A DNA stretch of 64,000 nucleotides from an uncultured Oceanobacillus sp. GTDB taxonomy: Bacteria; Bacillota; Bacilli; Bacillales; Amphibacillaceae. The notes below the pieces were generated by a model. That model was not told the DNA's origin, made no database searches, and saw only the letters and a list, made by a program, of their open reading frames with translations. The position numbers were made by a program, and so were the translations under genes. Shown piece by piece: positions 37,600 through 45,825 of the stretch. Location: contig CALKWU010000228.1 in assembly GCA_938004015.1 (NCBI GenBank), positions 51,565 to 115,564 of the forward strand, given 5' to 3'. The number at the start of each line of letters is the position of its first letter. The stretch's first letter is position 1.

Positions 37600-38436
37600 A
37601 TGAATCGGGAGGAACAAAACTATGTAAAGGCATTGAAAGCTTGGAGTGAACATGTAAAGGAAATAACCACAGCTGATTTACCGGAGGAGCTGTTGAACAA
37701 GTGGCGGGAGTTCGACGACAAAATCCAAAATTTTTCAGGTCGCCACCAATTGGAACATATCCAAAAATCAGCCCAGGAACTGTGGGAGGATGTCATCGAC
37801 TTGTTGCATCGGGAAGAAAAGGCAATATACGGAAACCATACACTTCCTGACTTACCTTATCCATACGATGCTCTTGAACCGTACATCGCCGAAGACATCA
37901 TGAGACTCCACCATCTTGTCCATCATCAGTCATACGTGGACGGACTGAACAAAGCGGAAAAGGAAATCTATGGTGAAAACCATGAACCGGACATTTTGAG
38001 ACATTGGTTACGTGAACAGGCATTCCACGGTTCAGGGCATTTGCTCCATTCAATTTTTTGGAAAAATATGACCCCTGACGCAATGTTAATTCCAATACAA
38101 GAGATTGGCAGGGAAATCGATCGTCATTTCGGCTCTTTCCATCAATTCCAAACAAAGTTTACGGACGTCGCATCAAGTGTCCAAGGACCCGGTTGGGCGG
38201 CGTTGTTGTACGACCCGATCAACGATAGGCTCATTATCGAATCAATTGAGAAACACCAAATGAATCATCTCGTATCGATGATTCCACTGCTTGTCCTCGA
38301 TGTGTGGGAACATGCTTACTATTTGCAATATCAAACGGATAAAGCGGATTACGTCGACGCTTGGTGGAATGTCGTCAATTGGGAAGATGTGAATGAACGT
38401 TTTCTGAGGGCGAAGAACAACATATCGTACGGATAA
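37600..38436 (+). CDS. Superoxide dismutase-like protein (Fe/Mn family) with N-terminal extension
   Basis: The 278 residues consist of an alpha-helical extension of about 80 residues and an Fe/Mn dismutase domain beginning LPDLPYPYDALEP. All four metal ligands are in place: His104 (LHHLVHH), His150 (GHLLHSIFW), Asp234 and His238 (LDVWEHAYY). The usual outer-sphere segment TxNQDxP is replaced by ESIEKHQMNHLV, so activity may differ. It resembles the extended SodF proteins of Bacillus. ATG 37600 is nine bases after GGGAGGG; ATG 37591 abuts it. In B. subtilis ypuI occupies this place. Confidence 0.82.
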   Translation: MNREEQNYVKALKAWSEHVKEITTADLPEELLNKWREFDDKIQNFSGRHQLEHIQKSAQELWEDVIDLLHREEKAIYGNHTLPDLPYPYDALEPYIAEDIMRLHHLVHHQSYVDGLNKAEKEIYGENHEPDILRHWLREQAFHGSGHLLHSIFWKNMTPDAMLIPIQEIGREIDRHFGSFHQFQTKFTDVASSVQGPGWAALLYDPINDRLIIESIEKHQMNHLVSMIPLLVLDVWEHAYYLQYQTDKADYVDAWWNVVNWEDVNERFLRAKNNISYG

Positions 38437-38443
38437 AAAGTTT

Positions 38444-38473
38444 GCATAACCGGAAAGTCCAAAAGCATACAAT
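38444..38473 (+). promoter_or_regulatory. SigE promoter of dacB-spmA-spmB
   Basis: GCATAAC (38444-38450), 15 bases, CATACAAT (38466-38473). The -10 fits the SigE consensus CATACANT fully; the -35 fits KMATATT in five of seven. dacB-spmAB is a known mother-cell operon. Confidence 0.6.
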
Positions 38474-38506
38474 GGAATATAGAAACAAGCTGGGAGGACT
38501 TTCTGC

Positions 38507-39421
38507 ATGCGAGTATTTGTAGGAACGATGTCATGCATTGTTCTTTTTTTCTTTTTTGTCGGAAATGGACAGGCTGCACCGGATGTGTCGGCAAGTCAAG
38601 CTGTATTGATGGATCTCGATAGTGGAGAAGTGTTGTTTGCCAAGGAGGCTCATGAAAGACGACCGATTGCGAGTATTACAAAAATTATGACAGCTTTGAT
38701 TGCCGTTGAATCCGGAAAGATGGAAGAGGAAGCAGTCGTTTCCCGGAAAGCGATTTATACCGAAGGATCTTCCATTTATTTGGAACAGGGAGAAAAAATC
38801 AAGATAAAGGATCTCGTCTATGGTTTGATGTTACGTTCCGGAAACGATGCGGCCGTGGCCATCGCGGAACATATCGGAGGAAGTGAGGAAGGGTTTGTAT
38901 TTCTCATGAATGAACAAGCAAGGTGGCTGGGCATGGACAATACGAATTTCATGAATCCACATGGACTCGACCACGAAGAACATTACTCGACCGCCTATGA
39001 CATGGCACTTCTCACAAAGGAAGCGATGAACAACGAAATGTTCCGGGAAGTAAGCGGGACGGTCAGCTATCTTTCGGAAAACCGTTCATACAGTTGGCGT
39101 AATAAACATCGACTGGTGACCGGATATTATTCTTATTCGACAGGAGGAAAGACAGGATATACGAGTAAGTCGGGACGGACGCTCGTCACTACTGCAGAAA
39201 AAAATGGAAGTCAGTTGATTGTCGTCACATTGAATGGACCGAATGATTGGAATGATCATATTTCTTTATTTGAATGGGGCTTCGAGCAATTGGAAGATAA
39301 GCGATGGCCGGAAGGATTGGAAGAGTTCAGTGGGAATTTTGAAAATGGTGCGCCTTCGAGGAGTTTCAGTGGAACGATGGGGGACGTGTTGCGGCAAATG
39401 GCAGGGATCGGCCAATGGTGA
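38507..39421 (+). CDS. dacB: D-alanyl-D-alanine carboxypeptidase DacB (PBP5*), short form
   Basis: Controls cross-linking of spore cortex peptidoglycan from the mother cell. It has a signal peptide (hydrophobic to about 20), Ser56-x-x-Lys59 (ASITK), Ser111-Gly-Asn113 and Lys215-Thr-Gly. At 304 residues it lacks most of the C-terminal beta domain seen in the roughly 380-residue B. subtilis protein; it ends soon after EWGFEQLE. GGGAGGA lies eight bases before the ATG. It overlaps spmA by seven bases, so the short end is built into the operon and not a recent frameshift. Confidence 0.88.
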   Translation: MRVFVGTMSCIVLFFFFVGNGQAAPDVSASQAVLMDLDSGEVLFAKEAHERRPIASITKIMTALIAVESGKMEEEAVVSRKAIYTEGSSIYLEQGEKIKIKDLVYGLMLRSGNDAAVAIAEHIGGSEEGFVFLMNEQARWLGMDNTNFMNPHGLDHEEHYSTAYDMALLTKEAMNNEMFREVSGTVSYLSENRSYSWRNKHRLVTGYYSYSTGGKTGYTSKSGRTLVTTAEKNGSQLIVVTLNGPNDWNDHISLFEWGFEQLEDKRWPEGLEEFSGNFENGAPSRSFSGTMGDVLRQMAGIGQW

Positions 39422-39999
39422 ATGTCATTTGGGCTTGCATGGCTATAATCGGCATCCTATACGCATTGTTCAACGGGACGATGGATGAGGTGAATGAGGC
39501 GATCGTGGAAAGTGCAGGAAGTGCGGTGACCTTATCCATCGGTTTAATCGGCATACTCGTATTTTGGCTCGGTATGATGAAAATAGCGGAAGAGGCAGGT
39601 ATTTTGAAATGGATGACAAAATTGTTGCGCCCACTCATTGTGAAAATTTTTCCGGAAATACCGAAAGATCATCCGGCTCTCGGATACATTCTATCCAACT
39701 TGACGGCAAATTTGTTCGGTTTGGGGAATGCCGCAACACCGTTAGGGATTAAAGCGATGCAGGAAATGAAAAAACTGAGCAAATCGGATGTCGCATCGAG
39801 GTCGATGATCACGTTTCTTGCGATCAACACTTCCAGTCTTACGTTGATTCCGACAACGGTCATCGCAATCCGTATGCAATACAATTCGGTATCTCCGACG
39901 GAAATTGTCGCAACAACAGTTATCGCTTCGTTGGCGGGTGTCGTGAGCGCTGTCCTCATCGACAGATATTATTATAAAAAAGAGTCACGGAGGAAATGA
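39415..39999 (+). CDS. spmA: Spore maturation protein A
   Basis: Membrane protein required, with SpmB, for full spore core dehydration. It has 194 residues with a nucleoside-transporter-gate-like pattern (NLTANLFGLGNAATPLGIKA). ATG 39415 overlaps the dacB stop; AGGGA is seven bases upstream. One base separates it from spmB. Confidence 0.93.
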   Translation: MVNVIWACMAIIGILYALFNGTMDEVNEAIVESAGSAVTLSIGLIGILVFWLGMMKIAEEAGILKWMTKLLRPLIVKIFPEIPKDHPALGYILSNLTANLFGLGNAATPLGIKAMQEMKKLSKSDVASRSMITFLAINTSSLTLIPTTVIAIRMQYNSVSPTEIVATTVIASLAGVVSAVLIDRYYYKKESRRK

Positions 40000-40000
40000 T

Positions 40001-40531
40001 ATGAGTTGGTTAATTATCGTCAGTTCATGGTTTATCCCTTGTTTTATCCTTATCGTATTAGTCGTTGCAACGGTGAAAAAGCTGCCAAGTTATGAATTGT
40101 TCGTTGAAGGAGGTAAAGAAGGTGTCAAACTGGCATTTTCTTTACTTCCTTTTTTAGTAGGCATGATTGTAGCGATAACGATTTTGCGAAGTTCCGGTGC
40201 ATTGGATGCATTCATCGGTTTGCTGGCACCAGTACTGTCATTTCTCGGATTCCCGCCGGAAGTGCTTCCCCTCGCACTCATCCGGCCAATCTCCGGGACA
40301 GCCGCTCTTGGTATGACGACTGAGCTGATCCAAACATACGGCCCTGATTCTTTCATCGGAAGACTCGCTTCGACGATGCAAGGAAGTACGGATACGACTT
40401 TATACGTTTTGACGATCTATTTCGGAGCGGTCGGAATCAGAAGAATGCGCTATGCACTTAAGGTTGGACTGTTGGCGGATTTGGTTGGTATAATTGTCTC
40501 TGTCATCATAGTGACGCTCGTGTTTGGATAA
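40001..40531 (+). CDS. spmB: Spore maturation protein B
   Basis: Partner of SpmA; 176 residues with about five membrane helices and the gate motif LIRPISGTAALGMTTEL plus STDTTLYVL. GGAGG seven bases upstream overlaps the end of spmA. Last gene of the dacB operon; no strong terminator follows, only the hairpin at 40546-40574. Confidence 0.93.
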   Translation: MSWLIIVSSWFIPCFILIVLVVATVKKLPSYELFVEGGKEGVKLAFSLLPFLVGMIVAITILRSSGALDAFIGLLAPVLSFLGFPPEVLPLALIRPISGTAALGMTTELIQTYGPDSFIGRLASTMQGSTDTTLYVLTIYFGAVGIRRMRYALKVGLLADLVGIIVSVIIVTLVFG

Positions 40532-40545
40532 GCTAAATGGTGGCG

Positions 40546-40574
40546 CTCCATCTGATTTAAACGCTATGATGGAG
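40546..40574. repeat. Inverted repeat between spmB and rluB
   Basis: 7-bp arms CTCCATC/GATGGAG with a 15-base loop and no T-run. It could be a weak 3'-end hairpin for the spm message. Confidence 0.3.
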
Positions 40575-40602
40575 ATACAAAATAAATTTAGGATGATGAA
40601 CG

Positions 40603-41331
40603 ATGACGCAACAATTGGAACGACTGCAAAAAGTGATCGCTCGAAGCGGTGTTGCATCAAGGAGAAAAGCGGAACAACTGATTGTCGAAGGTAAAGTGAA
40701 AGTGAATGGCAAGGTCGTCACGACTTTAGGCACAAAAGTCGGGCCAAATGATGAAGTGGAAGTCGAAGGTGTGCCTTTGGAAAAAGAGGCGCTTGTATAT
40801 TATATGCTCTATAAACCACGCAGAGTCATCTCCAGTGTGAAAGATGAAAAAGGAAGAAAGACAGTACTTGACTTTTTCCCGGAAGTGGAAGAACGGATTT
40901 ATCCTGTCGGTCGACTTGACTATGACAGTTCGGGACTCATCATATTGACGAATGACGGTGACTTCGCAAACCGCCTGATGCATCCGAGACATGGTGTGGA
41001 AAAGGTTTACGTCGCCAAGTTGAAAGGCATTCCGACAAGGGATGAATTGTCCCAATTGAAAAGGGGAGTCATGTCCGATGGTGAGCGCTTGAAAGCCTTG
41101 CGTTACAAAGTTTTATCCATCGACCGGAAAAAAAGGTCGATGCTTCTCCAATTGACTTTAGTGGAAGGGAAATACCGTCATGTGCGGAGAATGATGGAAA
41201 CACTCGGTTATCCTGTTGAAAAGTTGAAAAGAGAACGTTACGGATCTTTGACGCTCGATGGGCTACAACCGGGTGAAGCTAGGGCGCTTACTGGAAATGA
41301 AGTGAAACGATTGATGGACGAAACAAAATAA
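40603..41331 (+). CDS. rluB: 23S rRNA pseudouridine synthase RluB
   Basis: Makes the pseudouridine near position 2605 of 23S rRNA. It has 242 residues: an N-terminal S4 RNA-binding domain (LERLQKVIARSGVASRRKAE) and a catalytic domain with the aspartate in GRLDYDSSGL. The ribosome-binding site before 40603 is weak (AGGATGAT). It stands between the spm and res groups as in B. subtilis. Confidence 0.93.
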   Translation: MTQQLERLQKVIARSGVASRRKAEQLIVEGKVKVNGKVVTTLGTKVGPNDEVEVEGVPLEKEALVYYMLYKPRRVISSVKDEKGRKTVLDFFPEVEERIYPVGRLDYDSSGLIILTNDGDFANRLMHPRHGVEKVYVAKLKGIPTRDELSQLKRGVMSDGERLKALRYKVLSIDRKKRSMLLQLTLVEGKYRHVRRMMETLGYPVEKLKRERYGSLTLDGLQPGEARALTGNEVKRLMDETK

Positions 41332-41342
41332 ATTGTGCCAGT

Positions 41343-41362
41343 TTTGACAAAGTAATGTCAAA
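41343..41362. repeat. Dyad TTTGACA-N6-TGTCAAA upstream of resA
   Basis: Perfect 7-bp arms (41343-41349 and 41356-41362) around AAGTAA, ending 18 bases before the extended -10 of the resA promoter, i.e. over the -35 region. The N6 spacing is like operators of Crp/Fnr-type dimers, though the half-site differs. The right arm also fits a degenerate Spo0A box. Confidence 0.5.
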
Positions 41363-41380
41363 TTTCCTTCCTTGAGATAA

Positions 41381-41389
41381 TGGTATAAT
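41381..41389 (+). promoter_or_regulatory. Extended -10 promoter of resA
   Basis: TGGTATAAT: perfect -10 with TGn extension, 18 bases before the GTG start. No good -35 at 16-18 bases, which suggests need of an activator; ResD is the expected one. Confidence 0.55.
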
Positions 41390-41407
41390 ACACTGGGAGT
41401 GATCGAT

Positions 41408-41980
41408 GTGAAAATAGACAGAGCCAAACAAAGAAAAAGCAGGAAAAAACGGAACCGATTAATATATAGAAGTGGAATATTGGCTGTTTTGGCGGCTGCA
41501 CTGATTTTTGGTATTGTATCAAGCTTGCAAAATGACAACACGGTTTACCGGGAGGGAGACGATGCACCGGATTTCCAATTGGAACAAATCAGCCAAAACA
41601 ACGACTTGGAAACAGTGCGTTTGAACGAATATGAAGGGAATGGCATCATGTTGAACTTTTGGGCGACATGGTGCGATCCTTGTAAATACGAAATGCCGTT
41701 CATGCAAGAACTTTATCCGGAATACAAAGAAAAAGGTGTCGAAATCATCGCTGTCAGTTTGGATAAAACGGATTTAGTCGTCCATCAGTTTATTGACCAA
41801 TATGAATTGACTTTTCCAATCCCTCATGACCCTAAGGGTGAAATAAGTGATCTATATAAAGTAGGTCCGCTTCCGAGCACATTTTTCATCAATCCGGATG
41901 GGGAAATAGAAAGAGTCGTCGAAGGTGCTTTGACACTGGAATTATTGGAAGGATTTTTGGATGAAATAACTCCAAATTAA
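41408..41980 (+). CDS. resA: Thiol-disulfide oxidoreductase ResA
   Basis: Membrane-anchored thioredoxin-like protein that reduces the heme-binding cysteines of apocytochrome c outside the membrane. It has 190 residues: basic N-terminus, one membrane anchor (about 22-40) and a thioredoxin domain with Cys89-Asp-Pro-Cys92 and the cis-proline in GPLPSTFF. The GTG at 41408 is eight bases after GGGAG; the GTG at 41399 overlaps that site. First gene of the res cluster. Confidence 0.92.
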   Translation: MKIDRAKQRKSRKKRNRLIYRSGILAVLAAALIFGIVSSLQNDNTVYREGDDAPDFQLEQISQNNDLETVRLNEYEGNGIMLNFWATWCDPCKYEMPFMQELYPEYKEKGVEIIAVSLDKTDLVVHQFIDQYELTFPIPHDPKGEISDLYKVGPLPSTFFINPDGEIERVVEGALTLELLEGFLDEITPN

Positions 41981-42072
41981 TTGCAGCTATCATCAATATA
42001 CTATTCTATTCGCCAGAAATAAGTTAGAATGGTAGATGATACGATTTTGAAAGACAACTGTGAGGGATATGA

Positions 42073-43713
42073 ATGGATAAACTTAAATGTGAATGCGGGC
42101 ATGTCAACCCGGAAGGTACGGTTCTCTGTGAAGCTTGCGGTAAACCCATTGAAGGGAACCAACACATCGACGGTAACGACAAAAAAATGTTGTTGAACAT
42201 GCGATATGAGGGCTCGGCACGGCGTTCACAAACTTATCGGAAATCCTTTGTCGATAAAGTGTGGAGTTTCTTTTCTTCGGTCAAAGTCGGAGTTATACTC
42301 ATTGTCATTGCGCTCATCGCTTCGATGATTGGAACGATTTTTCCGCAAGCTCAATTTATTCCACCGAATGCCGTATCCAGAGATCCGGCGATTTATTACG
42401 AGGATCAATTTGGACTAATCGGGAAAATTTATTACACGCTTGGTTTCCATGAAATGTACAGTTCATGGTGGTATTTGCTATTACTCGGGTTGGTTGGCGT
42501 TTCGTTAGTCATCTGCAGTCTCGACCGATTCATCCCTTTATATAAAGCACTCAAAATCCAAAAGCCAAAAAGACACGAGACGTTCCTCAATCGCCAACGT
42601 TTTTACAGCGAAACGGAGAATGTGACGGAATCCGACTTGGAACGCATGAAAGAAAATTTGAAGAAATTGCGTTACAACATTACAGAACAGGATGGTCACA
42701 TTCTTGCCGAAAAAGGCAGGTTCTCCAGATGGGGTCCTTATGTGAACCATATCGGTTTGATCATCATTTTGCTTGCAGCGATTTTGCGGACGACTCCGAT
42801 TATGTTTACAGATGAGTATGTTTGGGTAAGAGAAGGGGAAACGATTGTCTTGCCTGGAACCGATGGCGAGTATTATATCGAAAACAAAAGGTTCATAATG
42901 GAAATGCACGATCCGGAAGATGAACGTTTCCGTGATGCCATCGCACAGGAAGGGATGGTTCCAAGCAACTTCCAAACCGATGTCGTCATTTATAAAGCGG
43001 AACGGGAAGTTCCTGGAGCTGAACCTGAATTGGAACCGATCCTCGAAGATTCGATCCAGATGAACAAACCTGCGAAATTTGACGGATACACATTATACCA
43101 GCAAGGTTATCAGCAAAACGAGTTCAGTAGCATGACGTTCAAAATTCATGAGACGGATGACGAAGATGCAACTGCAATCGATTCTTTTACGGTCGACTTG
43201 TTCGATCCGGAACCTGAGTACATACTGGACAGTGGGTTCCGTGTCGTCATCGAACATTACTTTCCGGACTATTATTTGACGGAAGATGGAACACCGGCTT
43301 CTGAAACAAATTATCCGCGAAATCCGGCTTTTGTTTTGCTAGTGTATCCGCCGGAGTCCGATACACCGGAAGTGAGTTTCCTCGGAATCGGCAGAAATAT
43401 TGATGCGACAGGGGAAAATGAATATAAAGTGGCGATTCAAGATTTTGAGACCCACTTTGTGAGCGGTTTGACATTAAGGGTCGACCGGACGCTCATCTTT
43501 TTCGGTCTCGGTGCAGCAGTCTTCATGATCGGTGTCATCCAAGGAATGTATTGGCAACACCGCAGAGTATGGATCCATCCGAAAGAAAATGGGATTTTAC
43601 TCGCTGCTCATACGAACAAAAATTGGTTCGGACTTTCCAAAGATATCGAAAAAGCAATTGAAGATACGAATATCAACATGGTGGAAGATAGGCAAGATTT
43701 GGACAAATCATAA
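42073..43713 (+). CDS. resB: Cytochrome c biogenesis protein ResB (Ccs1)
   Basis: With ResC forms the system II heme exporter and cytochrome c synthase. It has 546 residues, beginning with a zinc-ribbon-like cytoplasmic piece (CECGHVNPEGTVLCEACG), then membrane helices near 75-95, 130-150 and 215-235, a large extracytoplasmic domain and a final helix near 480-500. The start at 42073 follows TGAGGGAT. resC follows 30 bases downstream. Confidence 0.93.
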   Translation: MDKLKCECGHVNPEGTVLCEACGKPIEGNQHIDGNDKKMLLNMRYEGSARRSQTYRKSFVDKVWSFFSSVKVGVILIVIALIASMIGTIFPQAQFIPPNAVSRDPAIYYEDQFGLIGKIYYTLGFHEMYSSWWYLLLLGLVGVSLVICSLDRFIPLYKALKIQKPKRHETFLNRQRFYSETENVTESDLERMKENLKKLRYNITEQDGHILAEKGRFSRWGPYVNHIGLIIILLAAILRTTPIMFTDEYVWVREGETIVLPGTDGEYYIENKRFIMEMHDPEDERFRDAIAQEGMVPSNFQTDVVIYKAEREVPGAEPELEPILEDSIQMNKPAKFDGYTLYQQGYQQNEFSSMTFKIHETDDEDATAIDSFTVDLFDPEPEYILDSGFRVVIEHYFPDYYLTEDGTPASETNYPRNPAFVLLVYPPESDTPEVSFLGIGRNIDATGENEYKVAIQDFETHFVSGLTLRVDRTLIFFGLGAAVFMIGVIQGMYWQHRRVWIHPKENGILLAAHTNKNWFGLSKDIEKAIEDTNINMVEDRQDLDKS

Positions 43714-43743
43714 TGTCCGCAGGCTTCCTTAGGAGGGTGTTTG

Positions 43744-44934
43744 ATGGATTTAATAACTTTGAGCAGTAATATGCTCTATGCTGCTTTCATTTTATATTTG
43801 GTCGCCACACTTTTTTTCGGAGCGACCATCCGCCAAAAAGGCAGGGAAAGAAATAAAAAAAGCATTGCAGGCAACATCGCAATCGGAATTACGATTTTAG
43901 GGTTCCTGGCCCACCTTGTTTATTTTATTACAAGATGGATGGCAAGTGGACATGCACCGTTGGGGAATATGTTCGAATTCGTCACATTCCTCGGGATGGC
44001 GATGATTTTTGCTTTCATCATCATCTATTTCATGTACCGCTTGAATTTTCTCGGGCTGTTTGCTTTGCCGATTGCGATGATCCTCATTGCCTATGCGAGC
44101 ATGTTCCCGACAGAAATCGCTCCACTAGTACCGTCGTTGAACAGTCATTGGTTATACATCCATGTGACGACTGTAGCGATCGGGCAAGGGATTTTATTCA
44201 TCAGTTTCGTAGCAGGACTCATGTATTTGATTAAGGAAATTGACCAAACAAAACGGACGAATAAAAACACTTTGTTGGAGATCGTATTGTATGTTGGTTT
44301 CCTTTTCATCGGCTTCATTGCCATCACGACTGCGTTCAATGTCATGGATTACAATGCGACTTTCGAGTATCAGGAAGGTACGGAAATTTTGGAGACGGAA
44401 TACCACTTGCCGCCGATTGCAGCTCCGAACAATGGGGTGCTCTTGACGGAAGGGGTTATGGAACCTTGGTTTGAAACACCTGCTTGGATGCAAGGAGCCG
44501 ATGCCGGAAGAAAATTCAACACGGTCATCTGGTCTGTCATCTCAGGGACGGTCATTTATCTCTTGACAATCCTCATTTTACGGAAACGGGTAGGTGCAGC
44601 ATTACAACCGTTATTGCGCAATGTGAAGGCCGATCTGTTGGATGAAATCATGTATCGTGCCGTCGCCATCGGATTCCCTATTTTCACATTAGGCGGATTG
44701 ATCTTCGCAGCTATCTGGGCGCAAATCGCCTGGGGGAGATTCTGGGGATGGGATCCGAAAGAAGTTTGGGCGCTCATCACATGGTTTTTCTATGCCGCTT
44801 TCTTGCATTTGCGCCTTTCAAGAGGATGGCATGGTGAAAAATCCGGATGGCTGGCCGTTATCGGTTTCGGCATCATCTTGTTCAATTTAATCGTAGTGAA
44901 CCTCGTACTGGCAGGCTTGCACTCTTATGCATAA
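43744..44934 (+). CDS. resC: Cytochrome c biogenesis protein ResC (CcsA/CcsB)
   Basis: Multi-spanning heme-handling protein with the tryptophan-rich WWD domain [19 protein letters not shown] and flanking histidines ([17 protein letters not shown]) for heme. It has 396 residues and about eight membrane helices. ATG 43744 is preceded by AGGAGGG; TTG 43741 in the same frame is too close. A long hairpin terminator follows, so resD-resE can also be read separately. Confidence 0.93.
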   Translation: MDLITLSSNMLYAAFILYLVATLFFGATIRQKGRERNKKSIAGNIAIGITILGFLAHLVYFITRWMASGHAPLGNMFEFVTFLGMAMIFAFIIIYFMYRLNFLGLFALPIAMILIAYASMFPTEIAPLVPSLNSHWLYIHVTTVAIGQGILFISFVAGLMYLIKEIDQTKRTNKNTLLEIVLYVGFLFIGFIAITTAFNVMDYNATFEYQEGTEILETEYHLPPIAAPNNGVLLTEGVMEPWFETPAWMQGADAGRKFNTVIWSVISGTVIYLLTILILRKRVGAALQPLLRNVKADLLDEIMYRAVAIGFPIFTLGGLIFAAIWAQIAWGRFWGWDPKEVWALITWFFYAAFLHLRLSRGWHGEKSGWLAVIGFGIILFNLIVVNLVLAGLHSYA

Positions 44935-44938
44935 TTTT

Positions 44939-44994
44939 AAAGAGACGAAACATCGATACGTTTCTACTTGTATTGATGGCATTCGTCTCTTTTC
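44939..44994 (+). terminator. Terminator after resABC
   Basis: 11-bp outer stem AAAGAGACGAA/TTCGTCTCTTT and an inner stem CATCGATAC/GTATTGATG with one G-T pair; T-rich end. Confidence 0.8.
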
Positions 44995-45105
44995 TTATAC
45001 TTTTTGGATTTCTTCGTTTATAATGATTATTAAAGGCAAAATTGTATTTATACGAAATGACTTATTAATTGGTGTCATATAACAGAGATAATGGGGGAGT
45101 AATGC

Positions 45106-45825
45106 ATGGAAAAGGATGTAAAAATTTTAGTCGTTGATGACGAAGAAAGGATTCGTCGACTTGTTCGCATGTATTTGGAAAGGGAAAATTACATTATAGA
45201 TGAAGCCGATAATGGCAGAGATGCATTGGAAATGGCTTTGGAGGAAGATTACAATTGCATCATCCTTGACTTGATGATGCCGGAAATGGACGGCATCGAA
45301 GTCTGTCAAGAATTACGGAAAAAGAAATCGACTCCGGTCATCATGCTCACTGCCAAGGGTGAAGAATCCAATCGTGTCCAAGGATTTGAAGTCGGTGCCG
45401 ACGATTATATCGTCAAACCATTCAGTCCTAGGGAAGTCGTTTTACGGGTGAAAGCGATTTTGAGAAGAGTCGGTTCCACGACATACACGAATGCAGATGG
45501 TTCGACAAGGGATGTCCTCGTTTACCCGCATTTGACCATCGACCACGATGCCCATCGGGTCACCGCAGATGATCAAGAAGTGAATCTTACTCCAAAAGAG
45601 TATGAATTGCTCTGCTTTTTGGCAAAGTCACCGGATAAAGTTTTTACGCGGGAAGAGTTGTTGAAAGAAGTTTGGCAATATGAGTTTTTCGGAGATTTGA
45701 GAACGGTTGATACGCATGTGAAACGTCTCCGGGAAAAACTGAGTTCCGTTTCTGAAAAAGCATCGAAAATGATCGTCACCGTCTGGGGTGTCGGTTACAA
45801 ATTCGAGGTCATTGAGGACGACTAA
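45106..45825 (+). CDS. resD: Response regulator ResD
   Basis: OmpR-family regulator of aerobic and anaerobic respiration. The 239 residues have the receiver domain with Asp55 as phosphorylation site (IILDLMMPEMDG), the acidic pair DDEE and the lysine in IVKPFSP, then a winged-helix effector domain (RTVDTHVKRLREKL). GGGGGAG is six bases before the ATG. It overlaps resE (TAATG). Confidence 0.94.
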   Translation: MEKDVKILVVDDEERIRRLVRMYLERENYIIDEADNGRDALEMALEEDYNCIILDLMMPEMDGIEVCQELRKKKSTPVIMLTAKGEESNRVQGFEVGADDYIVKPFSPREVVLRVKAILRRVGSTTYTNADGSTRDVLVYPHLTIDHDAHRVTADDQEVNLTPKEYELLCFLAKSPDKVFTREELLKEVWQYEFFGDLRTVDTHVKRLREKLSSVSEKASKMIVTVWGVGYKFEVIEDD

